Positions 1 through 7,847 of a stretch of DNA of 64,000 bases are shown in pieces. A model generated the notes under the pieces. That model did not search any database. It saw only the letters and a list, made by a program, of their open reading frames with translations, and was not told where the DNA came from. The stretch is from Promicromonospora iranensis. GTDB lineage: Bacteria > Actinomycetota > Actinomycetes > Actinomycetales > Cellulomonadaceae. Position 1 is the stretch's first letter. Each line of letters begins with the position of its first letter. Position numbers and translations under genes: made by a program. The stretch is from assembly GCF_028994775.1 (NCBI RefSeq), contig NZ_JAJQMN010000005.1, forward strand, positions 248,001 to 312,000. Reading direction: 5' to 3'.

Positions 1-222
1 CAACCCGCGGGCGTCGACCCGGACGAAGCCGGGTGGCCCGCCGCGGTGTGAGGCGTCTGCTCCTCGTTCCGGGTTGACGGTGCCGAGGAAGAAGGTGTCG
101 GCGGACCGGATCAGGGCGATGTCGTCCGGTGACAGCTCGGTGCCGCGACGGACGTCCTTCGTCGCGGAGGGGTCGGGCTCGTCCAGGGTGAGCAGCCGGA
201 GCTGGATGTACGGCTTGATCAC
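1..222 (-). CDS. Pyridoxamine 5'-phosphate oxidase-like FMN-binding protein (3' part outside window)
   Basis: The first 74 codons are visible and the gene runs off the left edge. Residues 41-69 (ADTFFLGTVNP, then SHRGGPPGFV) match the start of the split-barrel FMN-binding fold of pyridoxamine-5'-phosphate-oxidase-like proteins, where such a segment packs around the flavin. The start was set at GTG 220-222 because a GGAAAGG ribosome site (231-237, minus strand) lies 8 bp upstream. It follows the truncated carboxymuconolactone decarboxylase fragment on the same strand by 37 bp, so the two were probably one transcript. Substrate unknown; assignment is by motif only. Confidence 0.6.
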   Translation of the reverse strand, partial: MIKPYIQLRLLTLDEPDPSATKDVRRGTELSPDDIALIRSADTFFLGTVNPERGADASHRGGPPGFVRVDARGL

Positions 223-259
223 GATCGTGCCCTTTCCTGCCGCGGCGGTTATCGCTGGG

Positions 260-424
260 TCACGCGCCCGAGAGCGCGAGTGAGCTCTTGAGGAGGGCCG
301 GGCTGTTGGCCATGGACTTCGCCATGTTCGGCACCCGGCCGAGACCCTCCTGAACCTGGTCCAACAGCTCCTTGGCGGCTCCGGCCGCGGACTCCGGCTG
401 GATCGGGGTAATGGTCATGCCCAT
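260..424 (-). pseudogene. Truncated carboxymuconolactone decarboxylase (AhpD-like) N-terminal fragment
   Basis: A 54-codon ORF with a plausible ribosome site (GGAG about 8 bp before ATG 424). Its sequence, KELLDQVQEGLGRVPNMAKS then SPALLKSSLALSGA, is the N-terminal helix of carboxymuconolactone decarboxylase/alkylhydroperoxidase D family proteins. Intact relatives continue after LSGAL with the CxxC-bearing catalytic core; here a TGA follows LSGA and the core is absent. The next 37 bp lead into an FMN-binding gene. I read this as a remnant left by a deletion or frameshift, probably in the same transcript as the gene at the left edge. It would have no peroxidase activity because both catalytic cysteines are missing. 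Confidence 0.65.
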
Positions 425-456
425 GACTCGACTCCATTTCTAACGGGTGGACGCTC

Positions 457-520
457 TTGCATCCGTTACAAGTCTCGCACCTTTCTTCTCACGGATGCAA
501 CCAAGTTCATCCGTGATAAT
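457..520. promoter_or_regulatory. Putative operator/promoter of the CGNR regulator
   Basis: TTGCATCCGT (457-466) and its exact reverse complement ACGGATGCAA (491-500) form a 10-bp inverted repeat with a 24-bp spacer. A third related half-site, TTCATCCGT, lies at 506-514. GATAAT (515-520) is a good -10 element ending 9 bp before the ATG at 530, so the CGNR message may be leaderless. The arrangement between divergent genes suggests autoregulation by the CGNR protein and control of the leftward fragment genes; this is inference. Confidence 0.55.
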
Positions 521-529
521 CTTGGGACC

Positions 530-1141
530 ATGGCCGATCGAGATGCTCCCCGGGCCTGGATGCTTCCCGATGAGTCGCTGCCCATCCGCCTGATGTCGAC
601 CATCTGGGCCGACGCCGAGGGCCTCCATGACGACTTGCGTGAGCCCAGCGACGTGGACGCGTGGCTCGACGCCGTGGGTGTCGACAGGCACGGCGCTCGT
701 ACGGGCGCGGACGAGCTGGTATCAGCCCGGGCCCTGCGCGACGCGGTGCGGTTCCTCGCGGCACAGGTGACGGGTGACGACCGCCAGGCCGCGATCGCCC
801 CGGTCCCCGATGTCGGCGTGGCTGTGCGGTGCGTCAACGCAGCGGCGGCGCGCCTTCCCGCACCCCGTCTCGAGATCAACGGGGAGGCGGTCCGTGAGGG
901 TGTCGCGATCGACGGCTCGGCCGTGACCGCCGGCCTGGCGCGCGTGGCCGGGGAATCGATCGCGCTGCTCGGCAGTAGCGGTGCGGCCAGACTGCGCGCC
1001 TGCTACGCGCCCGGGTGTGTCCTCTACTTCGTCAAGGCCCACCCGCGACGCGAATGGTGCTCAGTGGCCTGCGGGAATCGTGTGCGGGCGGCCCGGCACT
1101 ACGAGAAGACGCGCGAAGCCGCGCGGGCGCGCCAGGCCTGA
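530..1141 (+). CDS. CGNR zinc-finger transcriptional regulator
   Basis: A 203-residue protein with an N-terminal ABATE-like domain (stress-sensing module, about residues 10-140) and a C-terminal CGNR zinc finger (about 155-200). The finger reads CYAPGCVLYF, then WCSVACGNRVRAARHYEK: four cysteines followed by the diagnostic CGNR box. Family members are putative DNA-binding regulators, often of detoxification genes. It is transcribed divergently from the damaged carboxymuconolactone decarboxylase/FMN-protein pair and has repeated ATCCGT half-sites in its promoter, suggesting it once controlled that pair. ATG 530 is close behind a -10 element, consistent with leaderless translation. Confidence 0.85.
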   Translation: MADRDAPRAWMLPDESLPIRLMSTIWADAEGLHDDLREPSDVDAWLDAVGVDRHGARTGADELVSARALRDAVRFLAAQVTGDDRQAAIAPVPDVGVAVRCVNAAAARLPAPRLEINGEAVREGVAIDGSAVTAGLARVAGESIALLGSSGAARLRACYAPGCVLYFVKAHPRREWCSVACGNRVRAARHYEKTREAARARQA

Positions 1142-1170
1142 GCCGCGCGCCCGCGCCGGTGCGCCTCTCG

Positions 1171-1293
1171 TTACCAGCGGTGCCAGTGCGTGAAGTCCTG
1201 GGTGTCCGTACGCGAGCCGGGCTTGAAGTCGGTGCCGACGGTGTAGGCGACCAGCGCCGTGTTCGGTCGTGTCCTTTCGGCTTGGTCGTTCAT
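1171..1293 (-). CDS. Short unrecognised ORF (40 aa), coupled to DUF899 remnant
   Basis: This ORF starts at ATG 1293, overlapping the TGA of the DUF899 remnant by 4 bp (ATGA), so it could be translated by coupling. The peptide begins MNDQAERTRPNTALVAYTVG and ends with the aromatic tail DFTHWHRW. I do not recognise it. It could be a genuine small protein or the tail of another deleted gene. GAAAGGACACG lies just inside its 5' end and may be the ribosome site of a lost downstream gene. No signal peptide or membrane segment is visible. Confidence 0.3.
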   Translation of the reverse strand: MNDQAERTRPNTALVAYTVGTDFKPGSRTDTQDFTHWHRW

Positions 1294-1361
1294 GATCGGC
1301 CTCCGAACAGGTCAGCCAGTGAGATCCACTGGTCACGGGTACCTACGGCGTGTTGCGTCAT
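1290..1361 (-). pseudogene. DUF899 (thioredoxin-like) gene remnant with internal deletion
   Basis: A 23-codon ORF with a good ribosome site (GGGAG, about 9 bp upstream of ATG 1361). It reads MTQHAVGTRDQW and then directly ISLADLFGGRS before TGA. Intact DUF899 proteins start with a VGTREEW motif and carry SLADLFGGRSQL about 45-50 residues later, followed by a large thioredoxin-like core. Here the intervening residues and everything after GGRS are missing, so this is a remnant. Its stop overlaps the start of the 40-codon ORF. Confidence 0.6.
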
Positions 1362-1591
1362 CCATCGTCTCCCGTCGCCCCAGGCGCGTCTCCAGAACCT
1401 CGCACAGCCGCTCACGGCCGCACATCCGCCCGGTGACGCAGCTTCTGTGCCCCCGCCGGAGTCCATCCCGTCCGATGCCTTGAGACAGGTGTCCGGGTTG
1501 TCCTGAGACTCGACACTGCCTGCGTCGATCGTGTTTCCCGGTTGACCCGTCGCCGTGACGGATTCCACGCCACCGGGCCGGTGCCTGCGGT

Positions 1592-2389
1592 TCACGGCGC
1601 GGGCGCGTAGATCACTATCCAGTGGTCCCGTTCGGCGTCGTGCAGCATCTCACTCTGGAAGGCCAGCCATCCCCGGGTCGGGTGGTGCAGGCGTTTCTCG
1701 CCGGACCGTCCCAGCGAGACCTCACCCTGCGACCAGTGGTCCCTGAAGGCCGCGCTGGTCGTCGAGAGCTCGCGGACGAGGGACCGGAGATGTTCGTCGT
1801 CGGGGTAGCGGCCGATCGCGGAGCGGAGCTCGGCGGTGGCCCACCGGGCGTACCGGTGGGCTCCCTCGTCACCGAGGAGCTGGTGCGCCGTGGGCGAGAA
1901 GCCGTGCTGCACGATGTTGTGCCGGTACCGGCCGGTGCCGGAGATCGGTCCGAGGAGATCGGTGGCGGCCGCATTGCGTGCGATCACGTCCAGCCGCCCG
2001 TCGTGGACGGTGACGGGGACCGCGTCGTCCAGGCCGTTCAGCAGCCGCAGGAGCCCTGGCCGGACAGCGCTGGCGGGCGCGGACGGCTCGGGCGGCAGTT
2101 CGCCCGCGAGGCGGAACAAGTGGTCCCGTTCGGTGGTCGTGAGAGCCGTGGCCCGAGCCAGCGCGTTGAGGACCTCCCGCGATGGACGCGGCGCACGTCC
2201 CTGTTCGAGACGGATGTAGTACTCGACCGATATGCCGGCGGCCTCGGCCAGCTCCTGCCGTCGCAGGCCCGCGACCCGTCGTCGTGACGGCCGCATCCCG
2301 GCCGGCTGCTCGGGGGCTTCCACCATGGCTCGCCGGCTGCGGAGGTACGTCCCGAAGTCCGGCCTGATCCCCGTCGGCATGAGCCCCAT
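1592..2389 (-). CDS. XRE-family regulator with MmyB-type ligand-binding domain
   Basis: A 265-residue protein. Residues about 35-75 carry the helix-turn-helix (LRRQELAEAAGISVEYYIRL), and the rest is the MmyB-like ligand-binding domain, ending in the usual HP.RGWLAFQSEML and VIYAPA elements. In actinobacteria these regulators commonly sit divergently from a short-chain dehydrogenase and repress it; that is the layout here, with the SDR at 2523. ATG 2389 was chosen; ATG 2380 (MPTGIRPDF) is an alternative because neither has a strong ribosome site. The domain probably binds a small hydrophobic ligand, which is inference from the family. Confidence 0.88.
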   Translation of the reverse strand: MGLMPTGIRPDFGTYLRSRRAMVEAPEQPAGMRPSRRRVAGLRRQELAEAAGISVEYYIRLEQGRAPRPSREVLNALARATALTTTERDHLFRLAGELPPEPSAPASAVRPGLLRLLNGLDDAVPVTVHDGRLDVIARNAAATDLLGPISGTGRYRHNIVQHGFSPTAHQLLGDEGAHRYARWATAELRSAIGRYPDDEHLRSLVRELSTTSAAFRDHWSQGEVSLGRSGEKRLHHPTRGWLAFQSEMLHDAERDHWIVIYAPAP

Positions 2390-2522
2390 TATGCCTGCGA
2401 GTCCGCCGGGTGGTCCTGGCAGTACCACGTTCGAGCGGGCCTTCCTCGGTTGCCGGGAGGTCCCGCACAGTGGTCGTGGACAACCGCATCGGACAAGCCA
2501 CATCAGACAGAGGGAGGGCCTC

Positions 2523-3278
2523 GTGCCCGCGAACCGCATAGCACTCGTCACCGGAGCCAACCAGGGCATGGGCAAGCAGGTCGTGAAGGAGCTCGTCTCC
2601 GACGGGGTCGCCGTGTTCCTGGGAGCCCGGGACCTGGACCGTGGTGAGAAGGCGGCCGCAGAGATCGGCGAAGGCGCCACCGCTCTTCAGCTCGACGTGA
2701 CCGACGCGGCGTCGATCGCGAGGGCCGCCGAGCGTATCCGGGAGGAGGTGGGCCGGCTCGATCTGCTTGTCAACAACGCCGCCATCTCCACCACTCGCAC
2801 CGACGTCCGTGACATGGAGGAGCTCCGTGCCTCGGGGCAGCCGAGCGTCGTCTCGCTCGACGAGGTACGGGCGGTCTGGGAGGTGAACGTCTTCGGAGCC
2901 ATGGCGGTGTACCAGGCGATGCTGCCGCTGCTGGGCAGGTCGTCGGACCCGCGCATCGTGAACGTCACGAGCGCGCAGGGCTCGCTGACGACGATGGCCG
3001 ATCCGGCGTTCCCGTTCCACAAGACGTTCGAGCCGGTCTACTCGGCGTCGAAGGCAGCGCTCAACGCGGTGACGCTGTCCATGATGATCGAGCTGGAGGG
3101 GACCGACATCAAGGTCAACCTCGTCTCACCCGGGTTCGCGAACACCGCCCTGGTCAACTTCGAGGGGACGGAGTCGGTCGAGGACGCGTGTCGCGAGGTC
3201 GTGCGTGTCGCACGCCTGGGGCCGGACGGTCCGACCGGCACCTTCACGCTCTGGAACGGTGTGGAGCTCCCGTGGTGA
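2523..3278 (+). CDS. Short-chain dehydrogenase/reductase
   Basis: A 251-residue classical SDR, the usual length. The NAD(P) site TGANQGMG is near the N-terminus, NNAAIS follows in the middle, and the catalytic YSASK Tyr-Lys pair lies near residue 175. The GTG at 2523 is preceded by GGGAGGG at a good distance, which excludes longer in-frame starts. It is divergent from the MmyB regulator and probably its target. The residues inserted before the coenzyme-binding Asn strand and the SDR sequence overall resemble carbonyl-reductase-like enzymes, but the substrate cannot be read from sequence. Confidence 0.88.
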   Translation: MPANRIALVTGANQGMGKQVVKELVSDGVAVFLGARDLDRGEKAAAEIGEGATALQLDVTDAASIARAAERIREEVGRLDLLVNNAAISTTRTDVRDMEELRASGQPSVVSLDEVRAVWEVNVFGAMAVYQAMLPLLGRSSDPRIVNVTSAQGSLTTMADPAFPFHKTFEPVYSASKAALNAVTLSMMIELEGTDIKVNLVSPGFANTALVNFEGTESVEDACREVVRVARLGPDGPTGTFTLWNGVELPW

Positions 3279-3307
3279 TGACGCCGGAGGACACCCCGTC
3301 GCAGCTC

Positions 3308-3319
3308 CGAAATATTTCG
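3308..3319. promoter_or_regulatory. Palindromic operator, copy 1 (CGAAATATTTCG)
   Basis: A perfect 12-bp palindrome, CGAAATATTTCG, 106 bp upstream of the lacI-type gene. The identical sequence recurs at 3421. LacI-family proteins bind such CG-rich-ended palindromes as dimers, and two copies 113 bp apart (about 11 helical turns) would suit looping. No other copy was noticed in the window. Confidence 0.6.
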
Positions 3320-3413
3320 AAGCGCGAACAGCTCAGAACGCCATCGACAGTCCGGTGAAATCCCTCGTCGAAAACGTTGCATCCGTGATTCGAGCGGCAC
3401 TAGAGTCGAAGAT

Positions 3414-4493
3414 GTGCCAGCGAAATATTTCGAAAGAACTGCGGGCAAGAGGCCGACTCTCGCCGACGTTGCCGGGACCGCGGCCGTGTCGATGCCGACC
3501 GTCTCCAAGGTGCTCAACGGGCACCCCGACGTCGCCACGGAGACCCGGCGGCGGGTCAAGGCCGCGATCGAGGAGCTCGGCTACGTCCGTCGTGGCACCC
3601 GTGGCCCGCTCGCGCAGCGCAGCATCGAGGTGATGGCGGACCAGCTCGCCACGCCGTACGCGATGGAGGTGCTGCGCGGTGTGACCGACGCCGCCGAGGC
3701 CGCCGACGCCGACATCGTCGTCAGCCGCTTCCACCGGGCCGCGCCCGACGCCGGCTGGCTGGCACCAGGAGACTGGGCGCGCCGCCTGTCGGGCGCCGGC
3801 CGCACCGGGGCGATCATCCTCACCGCGGACCTCAGCCCCGAGCACGTCGCCGGGCTGAGCCAGGCGCATCTGCCCGTCGTGGTCATCGATCCGCTCGACC
3901 TGACCAACCCGGACGTGCCGAGCGTGGGTTCGACAAACTTCACCGGCGGCATGTCGGCCACGGAGCACCTGCTCGGTCTCGGCCACCGGCGGATCGCCGC
4001 GCTCGGCGGGCGGCGTCAGTCGGTCGCCGCGACGGCGCGCGTCCATGGCTTCCGGGCCGCCCTCGCCTCGGCGGGCGTGCCGGTCGACGAGGAGCTCGTG
4101 GAGTTCGCGGGCTTCGACTACGACTCCGGCTTCGCCGTCGCCGACCGCTGGTTCCGGTCCGGCCTGCGTCCCACCGCGATCTTCGCCGCCAGCGACACCC
4201 AGGCCCTCGGCGTGCTCGAGGCCGCTCGGCAGCACGGGCTGGACGTACCCGGCGACCTGAGCGTCGTCGGCTACGACGACACCTACATCGCCGCATGGTC
4301 CACCCCGCCGCTCACCGTCGTGCGCCAGCCGTTGTGGGAGATGGGGCGCGTCGCGCTGGACAGCGTCCTGGCCCTCGCCGCAGGCAGGGAGCCGGTCTCC
4401 CGCCACATCGAGCTCGCGACCGAGCTGGTGGTCCGCGGGTCCACCCGGCCGCCGCGCGAGTCGGGGACAAGCACGGGCGAGGGCCGCGCGTGA
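3414..4493 (+). CDS. LacI-family transcriptional regulator of the GH3/kinase operon
   Basis: A 359-residue LacI-type repressor: HTH at about residues 15-35 (TLADVAGTAAVSMPTVSKVL), hinge helix, then the periplasmic-binding-protein-like sensor domain with FAASDTQALGVLEAA and SVVGYDDTYIAAWSTPPLT typical of the family. The first gene of a six-gene overlapping operon, it overlaps the GH3 gene by 4 bp (GTGA). A palindrome identical to one upstream covers its codons 3-6, so it very likely represses itself and the whole operon. GTG 3414 was chosen because the ATG two bases earlier is in another frame. Its inducer is probably a sugar made or degraded by the operon. Confidence 0.92.
   Translation: MPAKYFERTAGKRPTLADVAGTAAVSMPTVSKVLNGHPDVATETRRRVKAAIEELGYVRRGTRGPLAQRSIEVMADQLATPYAMEVLRGVTDAAEAADADIVVSRFHRAAPDAGWLAPGDWARRLSGAGRTGAIILTADLSPEHVAGLSQAHLPVVVIDPLDLTNPDVPSVGSTNFTGGMSATEHLLGLGHRRIAALGGRRQSVAATARVHGFRAALASAGVPVDEELVEFAGFDYDSGFAVADRWFRSGLRPTAIFAASDTQALGVLEAARQHGLDVPGDLSVVGYDDTYIAAWSTPPLTVVRQPLWEMGRVALDSVLALAAGREPVSRHIELATELVVRGSTRPPRESGTSTGEGRA
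3421..3432. promoter_or_regulatory. Palindromic operator, copy 2, inside the lacI start
   Basis: A second exact copy of CGAAATATTTCG, lying within codons 3-6 of the regulator gene. It forces the N-terminal residues KYF. A repressor bound here would block elongation or initiation from the promoter between the two copies. Confidence 0.6.
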
Positions 4494-6841
4494 CCACCAC
4501 GGAGCCCGTCGCCACGACGGCGTGGCAGGATCCGAGCCTGCCCTCGGCGGAACGCGTCGAGGACCTGCTCGCCCGGCTCACCCTGGTGGAGAAGCTGGCG
4601 CAGCTGGGCAGCTACTGGGACGACAAGCGTGGCAGCGACGAGGTCATCGCACCGATGCAGGACGTGTTCTCTGCGGGCCGGCCCACGTTCGACCAAGCCA
4701 TAGCGCACGGAATCGGCCAGCTCACCAGGACGCTCGGGACGCACCCCGCACCCGCGGGGGAGGGCGCACGGCGTCTGGCCACGGCACAGCGCGCGGTGCA
4801 GGCCGCCAGCCGCTTCGGCATCCCCGCCGTCGCCCACGAGGAGTGCCTCACCGGCTTCACCACCCTCGGCGCCACCGTCTACCCCGCGCCGCTCGCCTGG
4901 GGCGCCTCCTTCGACGTCGAGCTCGTCGAGCGGATGGCCCACGCCATCGGCACCGACCTGCGTTCCGTCGGCGTGCACCAGGGCCTGGCCCCCGTGTTGG
5001 ACGTGGTGCGCGACTACCGGTGGGGCCGGGTCGAGGAGACGGTCGGCGAGGACCCGTACGAGGTGGCCGAGATCGGTTCCGCGTACGTGCGTGGCCTGGA
5101 GTCGGCAGGCGTCGTCGCGACCCTCAAGCACTTCGCGGGCTACTCGGCCTCACGTGGCGGCCGCAACCACGCCCCGGTCGCCGCGGGCCCCCGCGAGGTG
5201 GCCGACGTCTTCCTGCCGCCGTTCGAGATGGCGGTGCGCGAGGCGGGCGCGCGCTCGGTGATGAACTCCTACGCCGAGATCGACGGGCTGCCGGCGGCGG
5301 CCGACCGTGGCCTGCTCACCGAGCTGCTCCGGGATCGCTGGGGGTTCACCGGCACCGTGGTGTCGGACTACTGGTCCGTGCCCTTCCTGCGCTCGAAGCA
5401 CGGCCTGGCCGGGACCGTGGCGGAGGCCGGCGCGCTCGCGCTGCGCGCGGGCCTCGACGTCGAGCTGCCCGACACCGGCGGGTACGGGCTGCTCGCCCCG
5501 CTCATCGAGACGGGCGAGCTCGCCGAGGCCGACGTCGACCGGGCGGTCCGGCGTGTGCTGCAGCAGAAGGTGGAGCTCGGCCTGCTCGATCCGCGATGGA
5601 GCCCCGACGTCGATGCGGACGGCGTGGACCTGGACAGCCCACGCAACCGCGGGATCGCCCGCGAGCTCGCGGAGCGCTCGGTGGTGCTCCTCGCGAACGA
5701 CCGCGGGGCCCTGCCCCTGGCGCAGCCGACGACGGTCGCCCTGGTGGGCCCCTGCGCCGACGACCCCCGCGCGTTTCTCGGCTGCTACTCCTACCCGGTG
5801 CACGTGCTGCCGCGCCATCCGCACCTGGGCCTCGGTGTCGCCGTCCCGACGCTGTCCGACGCGCTGCGCGCGGAGCTGCCCGGCACGGCCGTCACCGCAT
5901 ACGCAGGTGTCCCCCTGGTGGAGCCCGACCGGTCCGGCATCCCGGACGCGGTACGGGCGGCGCGCGACGCCGACGTCGTCGTCGCCGTCGTGGGGGACCG
6001 GGCCGGGATGTTCGGGCGTGGTACCTCCGGGGAGGGTTCGGACGCGCCGGACCTCGACCTGCCTGGGGCCCAGGGGGACCTGGTCGAGGCGCTGCTGGAC
6101 ACGGGCACGCCCGTCGTCCTCGTGGTGCTGTCCGGACGGCCTTACGCGCTCGGCCCGTACGTCGGGCGGGTCGCGGCGATCGTCCAGGCGTTCTTCCCGG
6201 GCGAGGAGGCGGCGGCCGCCATCGCTGGCGTGCTCGGCGGCCGGGTGAACCCGAGCGGGCACCTGCCCGTGCAGGTGCCCATGACGGGCGCGGCACTGCC
6301 CCATACCTATCTCGCGCCCCCGCTCGGGCAGGACGGCGACCGCATCAGCGCCGTCCGCATCGCCCCGGCCTTCCCGTTCGGCCACGGACTGTCGTACACG
6401 ACGTTCGAGACCGGGGCGCTCGGGCTGGACCGCGAGCGCATACCGACCGATGGCCGTATCGAGGCGACCGTCGACGTCACCAACACCGGCGACAGGGACG
6501 GCGCCACCGTGGTCCAGCTCTACGCGAGCGACCCCGTGGCGTCCGTGACCCGGCCGGTACGACAGCTCGTGGGCTTCGCCCGCGTGGCCCTGGCAGCCGG
6601 GCAGACCGCGACCGTGCGGTTCGGGTTGCACGCCGACCGGTTCTCCTTCACGGGACGCGACCTCGCACGGGTCGTGGAGCCGGGACGCATAGATCTCGCG
6701 GCGGGGCTGTCGAGCGCTGACACGCCCGCGACCGCGACGTTCACCATCGAGGGCACGACACGGCTCACCGGAGACCGTCGCGTGCTCAGGACGGAGGTCA
6801 GAGTTGACCACGGAACAGACGACCGGGACCACCACGCCTGA
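4490..6841 (+). CDS. Glycoside hydrolase family 3 (beta-glucosidase/beta-xylosidase type)
   Basis: A 783-residue GH3 enzyme. The N-terminal TIM barrel carries the nucleophile Asp293 in VVSDYWSV and the upstream KHFAGY sugar-binding motif. The second domain has GTSGEGSDAPDLDLPG with candidate acid/base Glu515, and a C-terminal fibronectin-III-like domain starts near FPFGHGLSYTTFE. There is no signal peptide, so it acts in the cytoplasm on imported oligosaccharides or glycosides. It overlaps lacI by 4 bp and the next gene by 38 bp, so all are co-expressed. GH3 covers beta-glucosidases, beta-xylosidases and alpha-L-arabinofuranosidases; the aglycone and sugar cannot be decided here, though the downstream kinase/isomerase set suggests that it releases an unusual sugar. 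Confidence 0.9.
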   Translation: MTTTEPVATTAWQDPSLPSAERVEDLLARLTLVEKLAQLGSYWDDKRGSDEVIAPMQDVFSAGRPTFDQAIAHGIGQLTRTLGTHPAPAGEGARRLATAQRAVQAASRFGIPAVAHEECLTGFTTLGATVYPAPLAWGASFDVELVERMAHAIGTDLRSVGVHQGLAPVLDVVRDYRWGRVEETVGEDPYEVAEIGSAYVRGLESAGVVATLKHFAGYSASRGGRNHAPVAAGPREVADVFLPPFEMAVREAGARSVMNSYAEIDGLPAAADRGLLTELLRDRWGFTGTVVSDYWSVPFLRSKHGLAGTVAEAGALALRAGLDVELPDTGGYGLLAPLIETGELAEADVDRAVRRVLQQKVELGLLDPRWSPDVDADGVDLDSPRNRGIARELAERSVVLLANDRGALPLAQPTTVALVGPCADDPRAFLGCYSYPVHVLPRHPHLGLGVAVPTLSDALRAELPGTAVTAYAGVPLVEPDRSGIPDAVRAARDADVVVAVVGDRAGMFGRGTSGEGSDAPDLDLPGAQGDLVEALLDTGTPVVLVVLSGRPYALGPYVGRVAAIVQAFFPGEEAAAAIAGVLGGRVNPSGHLPVQVPMTGAALPHTYLAPPLGQDGDRISAVRIAPAFPFGHGLSYTTFETGALGLDRERIPTDGRIEATVDVTNTGDRDGATVVQLYASDPVASVTRPVRQLVGFARVALAAGQTATVRFGLHADRFSFTGRDLARVVEPGRIDLAAGLSSADTPATATFTIEGTTRLTGDRRVLRTEVRVDHGTDDRDHHA

Positions 6842-7847
6842 CCCGACGCCTCCGGGCGGCGCGACGGACGCGCGCCTCCTGGCGGCCGACTGGCCGATCG
6901 CGGCCAGCACGCTGCCGTTCCCCGCGGTGACGCCGGACGGCCGGGCCGCGCAGGACGACCCGACGGTGTGGCACGAGGTGCTCGCCGAGATCGTCGACGC
7001 CGGTTTCGACCACGTCGACCTCACGGACTCCTGGCTCCGGCCGGGCGACCTGGACGGTCCGGCGCTCGACCGGTTCGCCACCACGGCGCGCGACCTCGGG
7101 CTCGGCCTGGCCTCGGTGTCGGCGATCCGGCGCAGCGTGATCGACGCGAAGGACGGGGCGGCCAACCTCGCGTACAGCCATCGCACGATCGACGCCGCGG
7201 CCGCGCTCGGCATCGGCGTCGTGTCGGTCGGCCTGCACCAGGCCCTGACGGCGCAGCAGAAGCAACGGCTGTGGTTCTGGACCGCTCCCGGGCACCGGGA
7301 CGACCCGGCCGACCGCCCCCTGGCCGTGGCCCGCTTCCAGGAGCTGGGCCGGCACGCCGCCGAGGTGGGCGTGCTGCTGTCGCTGGAGATGTACGAGGAC
7401 ACGTTCCTGGGCACCGCCGACTCCGCGGTCCGCCTGGTCGAGGAGATCGGTCTGCCGGAGGTGGGTCTCAACCCGGACATCGCCAACCTGGTCCGCCTGC
7501 ACCGGCCGGTCGAGCCGTGGCAGGAGCTGGTCGAGAAGACGCTCCCGTACACGAACTTCTGGCACGTCAAGAACTACGCGCGCGACGAGGACCCGGAACG
7601 CGACGCCTACTTCTCCGTGCCCGCCCCCATGCAGTTCGGCCTGATCGACTACCGGGCCGCGTTCCGCACGGCACTCGCCAGCGGCTTCCAGGGTGTGATC
7701 TGCACCGAGAACTACGGCGGCGACGGGCTCAGCGTGTGCGCGGCCAACCGCGACTACCTGCGCGCGCACGTGCTGCCCAAGCGGCACGGGTACGCGCTCG
7801 GCACCAGCCGGGTGCGCCAGCACCAGCTGACCGGAGCCCTCCGATGA
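6804..7847 (+). CDS. Sugar phosphate isomerase/epimerase-like TIM barrel (AP endonuclease 2 family)
   Basis: A 347-residue xylose-isomerase-like TIM barrel. Candidate metal-ligand strands are visible: LSLEMYEDTF, GLNPDIANLV, NFWHVKNY and GVICTENYGGDG, giving acidic and His residues at the barrel mouth. The TTG at 6804 has a GGAGG site 6 bp upstream, inside the end of the GH3 gene. The family includes isomerases, epimerases and 3-keto-sugar-acid decarboxylases such as 3-oxo-isoapionate decarboxylase. With a 3-hydroxy-acid-type dehydrogenase and an erythrulose-kinase-like gene in the same operon, an aldose/ketose isomerase or a 3-oxo-acid decarboxylase role is plausible. This is inference. Confidence 0.82.
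   Translation: MTTEQTTGTTTPDPTPPGGATDARLLAADWPIAASTLPFPAVTPDGRAAQDDPTVWHEVLAEIVDAGFDHVDLTDSWLRPGDLDGPALDRFATTARDLGLGLASVSAIRRSVIDAKDGAANLAYSHRTIDAAAALGIGVVSVGLHQALTAQQKQRLWFWTAPGHRDDPADRPLAVARFQELGRHAAEVGVLLSLEMYEDTFLGTADSAVRLVEEIGLPEVGLNPDIANLVRLHRPVEPWQELVEKTLPYTNFWHVKNYARDEDPERDAYFSVPAPMQFGLIDYRAAFRTALASGFQGVICTENYGGDGLSVCAANRDYLRAHVLPKRHGYALGTSRVRQHQLTGALR

Noticed and set aside
1171-1293. Idea that the 40-aa ORF is a lasso or lanthipeptide precursor
   Set aside because: No leader/core boundary, no Cys, and no modification, cyclase or export gene nearby; only the aromatic tail prompted the thought.
5150-7570. Very long open frame on the minus strand opposite GH3 and the TIM-barrel gene
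   Set aside because: It is antisense to two genes with clear catalytic motifs; high third-position GC leaves the complementary frame open. The translation is Arg/Gly/Val-rich with no domain.
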